Source of the DNA: Lepidodermella squamata
Taxonomy: Eukaryota > Gastrotricha
Length of the DNA: 64,000 nucleotides
Assembly (NCBI GenBank): GCA_047495785.1
Contig: JBLDXI010000017.1
Location: 1,426,001-1,490,000 of the forward strand
Reading direction: 5' to 3'
Shown: positions 51,105-64,000 of the stretch, piece by piece
Numbering within the stretch: the stretch's first letter is position 1
Layout: every line of letters starts with the position of its first letter
The notes under the pieces: generated by a model
Databases searched by the model: none
Told to the model about the DNA's origin: nothing
What the model saw: only the letters and a program-made list of their open reading frames with translations
Position numbers and translations under genes: made by a program

Positions 51105-52216
51105 TCAAATACAATGAATAAACGCAGCAGAAATTACTGGAATCGCAAGCCTCTTTCCATTTACCGGCTCGCCGCATGGTAACAATGAAATAACTTGCCA
51201 AGGCGGATAAATTCGAAATATATGCTTTTGATGTTTTACCATCGCATTTTGAATGCGCTTGAAGCTTTCGCTTCTTAACATCAGGTACAATCGTTCGTCG
51301 ACGTTGGTAAAATGATCATCATTCGACCATGGCTCGTTGAATGAATCAAAATCATCAGGTAGCGTAACAAAGGTAGATGAGCAAATAACAGTATCAGGTT
51401 TCAAAACAGGGCTGTGGCACGAAACTGGGTCGATGTAGATATTAAAGCATAGCTTGCTGTCTGAAAAATCACGCCATGATTTCCTGCAAAAATTAGAAAG
51501 AAATACTCACCGCAACGTGTTAGCCTACGGCTGTGAGCAAATGACACGACATCAACATTGCCGCCTTCCTCCCTCAAAAGGCGCTGGAATACCTCCGTTA
51601 AGGGACCTTTCGGTTTACCACTGCGTCTCCTCTTGGAAACCCGCCGCGAAGCGGGAGAATGTAGGCCTAAACTGTCTGATCCCAGCCCAGCAACCTCCGG
51701 GCCGAATTCCACAGTTGTCGCTCGTTGACGAGCGTTATGCGCCAGCAACTCGGTAACAAAGCTTTTTAATGGCTGAACGTCGCTCCGGTCTTCTGATATG
51801 GATGGAGGAATAGCATCGGGAAAGCTTAATATGTCTGAGTCGAAATATTCATGTATTTGAATAGCATCATCGTCACTATCAGAAGCTTCGACAATATCCT
51901 GAGTAAGAGGTTTAGGCGGAGGAAAGCTAGCAATTTCGGGCAGTGGGCGTTTGCGAGAGCGAATAATTGGTGATGTAGCCTCGATTCGGATTTCGTTATT
52001 GAAACTGCTTGGTAAACTGTCGTCCTCTATCATACATTCAGGTCTTTTAGGTGAGACGACTTCCACATGTGAAGTTGGATTTAAAGATTGAGACATTTCT
52101 TCCGAATCTTGAATCGCGTTCGAGAATCCGTTGACGCGTGGTTCATATTTTCCATCTTCATCAGAGTCATCAGAGTCAACAACAAAATAATCGCTATTAA
52201 CGATTTTGAGCGTCAT
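51105..52216 (-). CDS. Unidentified acidic nuclear-type protein
   Basis: Exons 52216..51511 and 51460..51105 give 353 residues. Features: an acidic start (VVDSDDSDEDGKYEP), Ser/Pro-rich stretches, a bipartite basic segment (RVSKRRRSGKPKG) consistent with a nuclear localisation signal, then a more ordered C-terminus (LCFNIYIDPVSCHSP, SFKRIQNAMVKHQKHIFRI). I do not recognise it. The intron acceptor at 51461 was chosen because an earlier AG puts the last 100 codons out of frame. Confidence 0.6.
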
Positions 52217-53472
52217 CTACATAAAAAATTAAATTATCAATAAAATAAAACCGAATGCTTTTGCGTTAGGGTAATGCTGAGAATGGCACAAACTGGGTGC
52301 GAGAATAGAACAAATTCTGAAAACAGTGTAAATTCAAACATCAAATCGCAACAGAATTAAGAAATTATGTTACTAGCGACAATTCTTGAAGCCCACAGAT
52401 CTCAAATGGCTGCAGTCGGTCAGTCAGTCTAGTCAGCGGTCAAGACCTAAAGTTGCCAAAAGTGTAAGTGATACATGACCAGTGGCCACAAAACCGGCGA
52501 GTGGCGAGTGGCCGGCAGCCAAGAGCCAAGAATCGTTTCTCGACGCTTCTCTGACGCAAGCTGATGAAAGGCAGTTTCAAAATTTCCCTCGCAACTTACT
52601 ACTTTTTAGATTTCACACTTATAAACATAAAGTTCACTACTACATGAAAATATGTCTATTAATTATTTTATCAACAAATTAAAATTACGTAGCAACAACG
52701 CTTTTTCCTAGCAACATTTCCCGATGGACGTTGTTGATCGTTGATTTTTTTAATCGCTTCGAAGGTTTTACTTGAAACCTTTTATTGTACCTTTTATAAA
52801 CGATGGCTCTCGATCCCTTGAATTAACATTCCGTTATGTCTTTGACGTGTTGCTATATTAATGTGATCTTTCCTCTTCCCAGGAAACTGGGTGGTTGGAA
52901 GTAAATTACCATTATGTTTCCATGATGGACACTGATATTTGAATTCGTCAGCGTCAACTCACTGACCTTGTAATCAGCACTGTGGGAGGTGTATCTTTCC
53001 TGTTATTGATCTATCTTTAGCTGATATTTAACTAGTTTCAAGTCCTCTTTTTCGCTTAGCGAGCTCGTTAAGTGTCTAGAATAACTTTCCTTTGAATATC
53101 AGGCAGATGCAATTTTCTCAGAATCTTTGTTAGGTTGACGCTCAATCAAATGAACAATTTTCTAAGGTCTAACTAAATTATAACTATGGGCTATTAGCTG
53201 CTAATCGAAACGAAGTTCCCGGGGAAATAGCGGGATGCTTTCTTATCTTGGATGATCGACAAAATCAGAGCAAATTATTGAGGGAAATAAACCAAAGATA
53301 TAGCGGTGCATTTCTGTGCCTTCTTCAAATTCCCATTTCTTCATAATTTATTTTTTATGTGATGCTTTGGGGGAATCATTCGAAGCCCATTTCCGCACAA
53401 ATATATTTTCACCATTCTTTGATATTTTTTCACTGTGATATATTGACGTCATAATTCATAATAGATTCGTCG
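52217..53472. other. Intergenic, 1.26 kb
   Basis: Divergent region between the acidic protein gene and SPATA4, so it probably holds both promoters. Nothing else seen. Confidence 0.4.
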
Positions 53473-54287
53473 ATGGATCACAATCTTTTACCGAGAGAAC
53501 TGCTGAAATGGATCCATGGGTTGAATATGCAAGTTCGGGTCCGCAACGCGAAATGGTTAGCTCATATTTAATATTTTTCACTCAACTTTAGTTTAATACT
53601 CTTGATTACAGGGATTCGGTCAATGGGTTTTTGGTTGCCGAAATTCTCTACTCCTATTTTCCTAATGACCTGGATTTAATGCAGTTCTATGATCGTGGAG
53701 AGTCTTTAGATCTCCGGCTACGCAATTGGGGACTTATAAAGCAGGTAATATATTAAATTTCCTAGTTACAAGACTCTATGAATTGACATTTTTCGCATTA
53801 GTTCATGGCGAAAAAGAAGATATCCATTCCTACCGGTCTATGTGATGCAACTATGCATGCCAAAGACGGAGCTGCCGTAATTCTTCTTAGTCAGCTGTTC
53901 GAAATACTCACCAATAGAAAGCTAAGGCACCCTCGACCTCAGCCCCCTCTCGACTTTTCCGATGCCGCATATCAAAATTTGTTACCGCTTCACGCCAGAA
54001 GTAACACTGTCTCAGCGATTCGATCAAACTTACGGCTCACGGAAACCATCGCTACAAAGAACGAAAATATGCAAAGAGACATGATCGCTCGTGTAATCGG
54101 CCGGCAAATCGTCGATCGATACGATCAACGTGAGACAGAGCCTAAAAGATTCGGTATTTTGCCAAGCATCGGACAAAGGTGCCCTCGACGTGAACCTCGC
54201 CCTGGTGAGATGGTCCTCAAGAGCGGCATTCACAGCGCGGATCAAAGCGCCGAGAGAATGTCATCGCTCGTCACAGACCTTGCTTAA
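53473..54287 (+). CDS. SPATA4: SPATA4-like protein with CH-like domain
   Basis: Exons 53473..53555, 53612..53744 and 53802..54287 give 233 residues. The N-terminal CH-like domain reads LLPRELLKWIHGLNMQVRVR, NGFLVAEILYSYFPNDLDL, SLDLRLRNWGLIKQF, then PTGLCDATMHAKDGAAVILL, closely matching SPATA4/CLAMP-type proteins of cilia and sperm axonemes. It is the only clear host gene on the plus strand in the window. It implies that the animal makes motile cilia or flagella. Confidence 0.9.
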
Positions 54288-54507
54288 ACCATCGATAGAT
54301 TGTTTTTAAATGCCTAAGTTCAACTAATATAATACTGAAAAATTCCCGTTATATTTGAAAACTATTTTTCATGTTCTTTGAAATTGCCATAGTACTTGTT
54401 GCATCTATTTTTATTTGGGATTCGGAGGAATAAATATTGTGAAATTCAATGACGTCAATCTCTAATTGCTATAACAAAAACAACACCACAAAATTGCCCA
54501 GGCAATG

Positions 54508-56302
<1,795 letters not shown>

Positions 56303-59300
56303 CTGACCTGCTTTTTACTCTGACCTCCTAAAGTGAACGTATGGCAGAGGTTGAATACTTGCGATTCTCACCGAGGACAACGCAATGTCGCTCTCGAGTT
56401 GCTAGGTTTTAGTAATGTCGCTTCTAAAATTGATAAGAAAAATGTGTCACCCGCGGCCTTTCATCTATAATTGGGCGCTGTTTTTTTCTAAGTAAATTGC
56501 ATTTTTCGGCGGTAATAGAGGGTGTAAAAGTGCTAAATCGACACACTCATTTGAGGTAATGAAATAAACTAGAAAGGCTGTAGCAAAATTTGGCTGTCTT
56601 GCTTTGTCGAGAAAATATTATTTTAGCGTTTTTTCTCACTTTCTCGGCGGAACGAGGTCACTTATTTAAATGACGCGTTAAAAAACTTGCCGAATCTTCA
56701 AAAGCGCAGCAATTATAGTTCCTTTCATTGCCACCGTGATACGTCGACAACCCTTGACAAATTTCAATGGAGCGATTTTTCAATAGATGTAAAGCGTGCT
56801 CTACGTCATAGCTTTCGTGCTCAAATTAAAGGCACATGATCGACAATATAATAGCTGTAGACTAGATTCAGTCACTACTTAATTAAAATATTGAAATAAA
56901 ATGTCATCTTTTGAGGACGAAAAAATTTGCCAGAAACTATCACTCCGTGTTTAATATTTAAGCTGCATTGGTCTCTTGAAGGAATTTATATTGAAATGGT
57001 GGATTCGTCTGCAACAATATGTATTACAGAGTTATATTAGATGGATCTTATTCACGGCAGGTGGTTGCGGTAAATTGGGTAATGAAAATAATACCGCACG
57101 TTTCTAGTCGATAGAAGCATTCATATTGAATTCTTTCCATTGTGAAACCATTCGATTTGTGGCTATAAATAGATAATTATATGCAGACGCACCGACACCC
57201 GAAAAAATTCTGACCTTACACTCGCCAAGCTTTATATCAAAACAGTGCGTTTATATCCGAGTTTTAATTCACGTTTCAATGCAATCTCGTATTCCGATAT
57301 ACTCTTATTATTAGCTTCGTTAGCAACTGCAACCTGCGACAATATCATATATTGGTAATATCAATTGAGCTCTTCCATTGCACGGTCACATTTCGTGTAT
57401 CAGCTAGGCGTTCCAAATATAGCTGAATGCTGAAATGAAATACCTAAGCGCTTTTCACCGAAGCGAGAAGTCATCGAAAGAATGTTTGATACAACATCAT
57501 AACGCCGTACCTACAAAAATCAAGGCAGCTGAAAATCAGGGCGTATCGGTGGTATATACCTATAATCAGCCGGAAAATAAACAAATAACAACGTTCGTCT
57601 GCTCTATTTTCATCGATGTGTCTACGTACAATCGCAGACAAAACAACGGAAGCGGAAATGTGTACCGCAACCAACGAATTATCGCCGAAGTATTATTTTT
57701 CCAAAATAGCCTTATTCTTCCCTCAGGTGAAAAAATAGCAGGTCAAGAAAAACGCCGGTATTTTGTCGTCAACAGCCAATTTTACTGCGAGTTTCACAAG
57801 AAAAAATAGCCGGGAATTTGAATGAAACATTTGTTTACGCTTTCTTTTCTTCAAATAATAATAGTAATAGTAGCTTCGATATATATATATATATTATTAA
57901 CAATCGTAGTATAATTTGGATTTGAAATTAATACGAACAACGCAACATTAGAACGTCAACTATTCTCTCTCACAGCAGTCAACTATTCTGATATGCGCGT
58001 TTGCAACCGAAAAACTGAAATACAAACCGTCATCGTCATCATACTGCAAAAGTTATTTACGCATTCGTAACTTCAGTTTCCATCAATGATTCAAACATCC
58101 GCTGGGCTGCACACACGCACAAACACGAATTGAATTTTCGCCGAAATAAATACGTGTAGCCAGGAGGTGGATGCGAGGTGTTTTCATTCTCAGTTTCCAT
58201 TAAAAAAAACTTTTTTTATACACGTTTGCCGATTTCGTAGCAACAAGGGATTTGGGGATTAAAAAAACAGAAACTCGAGACAAGACTATAACAACGTTAT
58301 ACAACGAAAATTGTACTTTTTTGTACACGATTTTTCGTGAGGATTAAGTATTGAAAAAAATGAACTATTATTATCGAATAATATTAGCGATGAACGAATG
58401 AATGAATGAATGAATGAAATATAACAAAACAGAATATGCGATTCGAGAAGAAGAAATCAGAAACAAAGCTCAAGAGTGCTCATCATCATCATCATCATCA
58501 TCATCAGATTTTTGATATAGATTAAGAACAATTTCAACAAACTAAATAATATAAGTTCACTAAATCATATCACGACAATTCCGTAATAATTATTACCATG
58601 TAACTTGGGCTACACGCTACACAACGCATTATGTCCTCTTATTCTCTCATTCGGCAACAAGATGAAACACAAATATTGAGCCTAGATAGATAGAAAAGAC
58701 CCTGCTGAGCTAATGAAAATAAATCGTAGAACAACATTGTGGCCAGTATTTTCGAAGATAACTACGAGTGACCTAAGCGGTAAAACGTTTTCATTGTTTT
58801 CGTAATAAATATATAGAACCATGCAACCGATGGGGAGAGACATCTTAACACCTTAACACCTGAGATCGGCTCAACCATTCAATATAAGTAAACGATGAAT
58901 ATAAGGTTATATAGCAGTTTTCAGTATCAATCAATCAATGATTCAACAACAACTTTCAAGAAAAATAATGGAAGCCATAATGGTTCATGATGATAGATAA
59001 TAAAATCTTCAACACTTCGATTTCTTCATATGATTAGCCGTTGATGAAGACGAAATTTGAATGAAAAAGCGCGAGTTTTCAAACGACGACATCACCTAAT
59101 TCAAATTGACCAAGATAAATGATAGGTAATATAAGACAAACAGCCAGTCCTGACTAGGTAAAGAAACAAATAATAAGGTGGCTGGATTTTCTTCGGTTCT
59201 CGCTAATTTAATTTAATACTCACCATGAGTCGGGTGAGTGAAGGAGAAATGCAAATTACACGCAAAGACGCACTCAAAGTCGCCTGGGTTTCGCTCAAGA

Positions 59301-59877
59301 AGGTGACGAGGAGGAGAAATAATTTGCGTGAGCAAACACTTTATAAGTACTTCGTTGGCTGGCGTCTACGAAAACAGCCTCGAGGAGTAAATTAGGGCGG
59401 GTTTGTCGCGGATATAAGAGCCTCTCACAACTACAGCGGACGTTATACTAATCAATCTGAGTTAATTTCAATGTGTTTCGCGCTTGTTTCCGCAAAAAAA
59501 TGGCAAAAACTAACTAACAACTCAAATAGCAAAATTGATAATTTCAAACGTGAATGACATTGAATGAAATGAATGAGGGGTTATATGACTATTTACATTA
59601 TTTTTGTTATATATTATTATCATCATCATTAATCATCGTCGCGAAAAATGGGATTGTTTGAATTAACCTGAAAAAAGTAATAAATTTACATTTTAATCCA
59701 GCTTAAATTTTTCAGGCCATTTCAAAGCGAAAACGCATTTAAGCGGCGATGGAGTTGCACGTATTGGCCGCATTGTAAAAGGATGTACAAATAAGATATA
59801 TCGAAACGAAATTTCCTCGCAATACGGGTCGGTGTGATCGCAGCTAGATTTTACATTTGTCCTAATAAGATAATGTC
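56303..59877. other. Intergenic, 3.6 kb, between the AKT paralogues
   Basis: Probably includes the 3' UTR of AKT paralogue 2. A 124-codon open frame on plus (57435-57809) has no recognisable family. Simple repeats: (AT)n at 57879-57894, (AATG)n near 58396-58418 and (CAT)n at 58481-58506. Confidence 0.5.
58481..58506 (+). repeat. (CAT)n microsatellite
   Basis: About nine perfect CAT units in the AKT intergenic region. Confidence 0.85.
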
Positions 59878-63283
<3,406 letters not shown>

Positions 63284-64000
63284 TCAATATATTATCAATC
63301 GTAATTTCTGGAAGAAAAAATTAAAACATAGTAAACGATGACGCGACAAGTTGTCGGTTATAAAATCATATTAGTATCAATAACCGAACCGTAAGCGTGC
63401 CGCAACTACAGTGTGAAATAACCTAATCATCAACATAACGGCCATTCTTGGGCGTACAATCAAATCAGCTTAGCAAAAATCGATTAGAGCGTACACATGC
63501 TCACATTGGAAAATACTGCGAAGAGCTTCTACCAAATTTGTCCACTGGAGCGCGACGCATAAAGGCATAATGGGAGTTTTTATCGAAGATGGGTATAATC
63601 AAATTGACCATAGTCGAAATAATATTTATCTAAAATGTTATCAGTTCGGCGGCGCCATGTCATTTGAAAAAAACATGTCACTGAACGCTAAGAAGGTTTC
63701 TGACGTCAGCCGAATCAAATATATGTGGATCAGTAACAACTTGGAGCACCAGTAAAATTAGCAGTGAAATTGACCTACTTAGGGATCCGTCGACATTGAT
63801 GATTCATTGTCGGGAATTCGATTTGATTATTGAAGTCCGAAGAATTTAAAAGGAAAATCTGCAGAGCTAAAGTCTATTTTCAAGAGTCCAACTGGGCCAT
63901 ATTGAAGGAATAGATAAATCTAAAATCCTACAGTAAAACCCTGCTTTCCCACTTGGAAAAAACATCATCCGGTTTATATAGCGCTGCCAGCTTTCAATTG
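63284..64000. other. Upstream region of AKT paralogue 2
   Basis: No gene recognised. A perfect CRE-type TGACGTCA lies at 63701-63708, about 420 bp upstream of the start codon; relevance unknown. Confidence 0.4.

Noticed and set aside
57435-57809. A 124-codon plus-strand open frame between the AKT genes
   Set aside because: It has no recognised domain, signal or splice context; kept only as a note in the intergenic entry.

Overview
This is animal (metazoan) nuclear DNA. Genes are compact, with many GT-AG introns of only about 45-60 bp. The host genes are typical of animals: AKT kinases with PH domains, FIP1, CWF19L2, PEX11, PIMT, NDRG, an HHAT-like acyltransferase, SPATA4 and a Cys-loop receptor pseudogene. 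SPATA4 suggests an animal with motile cilia or flagellated sperm. I cannot name the phylum. Several coding starts lie directly after splice-acceptor-like sequence, which would fit spliced-leader trans-splicing but does not prove it.

The main feature is an apparently intact 17.9 kb Maverick/Polinton (polintovirus-like) element at 1769-19658. It has imperfect inverted repeats of about 225 bp (outer 42 bp identical), AG...CT ends and a perfect 6-bp target duplication, GTTCCC. It sits inside a decayed Cys-loop ligand-gated ion channel gene. The plus-strand core block (3603-11484) encodes a chromodomain integrase, an Arg-rich peptide, a membrane protein, two capsid-type proteins, a basic core protein, an adenain-like protease, the packaging ATPase and two further conserved small proteins. 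Many start and stop codons overlap or touch. A protein-primed DNA polymerase B (11 small exons) lies on the minus strand at the right end.

The element also carries unusual cargo. At the left end are a divergent TBP-like protein and a CDK-like kinase whose frames overlap. At the right are an MPPED-type metallophosphoesterase, a complete class I ribonucleotide reductase small subunit, three different UBL3-type ubiquitin-fold proteins, an unidentified 67-aa protein and a RING-finger protein. These point to dNTP supply, transcription takeover and ubiquitin-pathway interference. TATATAAAG-type boxes precede several structural genes, so the element may bring its own promoter-recognition factor. All the roles are inference; the gene content is read directly.

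Host region, left to right: a clathrin heavy-chain N-terminal-domain-like gene runs off the left edge (1-1125). After the element come CWF19L2 (20503-28265, with a pogo/mariner-type MITE and a retrotransposon graveyard in its introns), FIP1, NDRG, an HHAT-like MBOAT, a 68-aa membrane protein, a second, stand-alone clathrin N-terminal-domain protein, two secreted proteins, an ankyrin protein, PIMT, PEX11, a divergent PIMT paralogue, an acidic nuclear-type protein, SPATA4 (plus strand), and two tandem AKT paralogues. Nearly all host genes are on the minus strand. Gaps at 32.9-35.1, 45.4-47.7 and 56.3-59.9 kb hold nothing I can identify.
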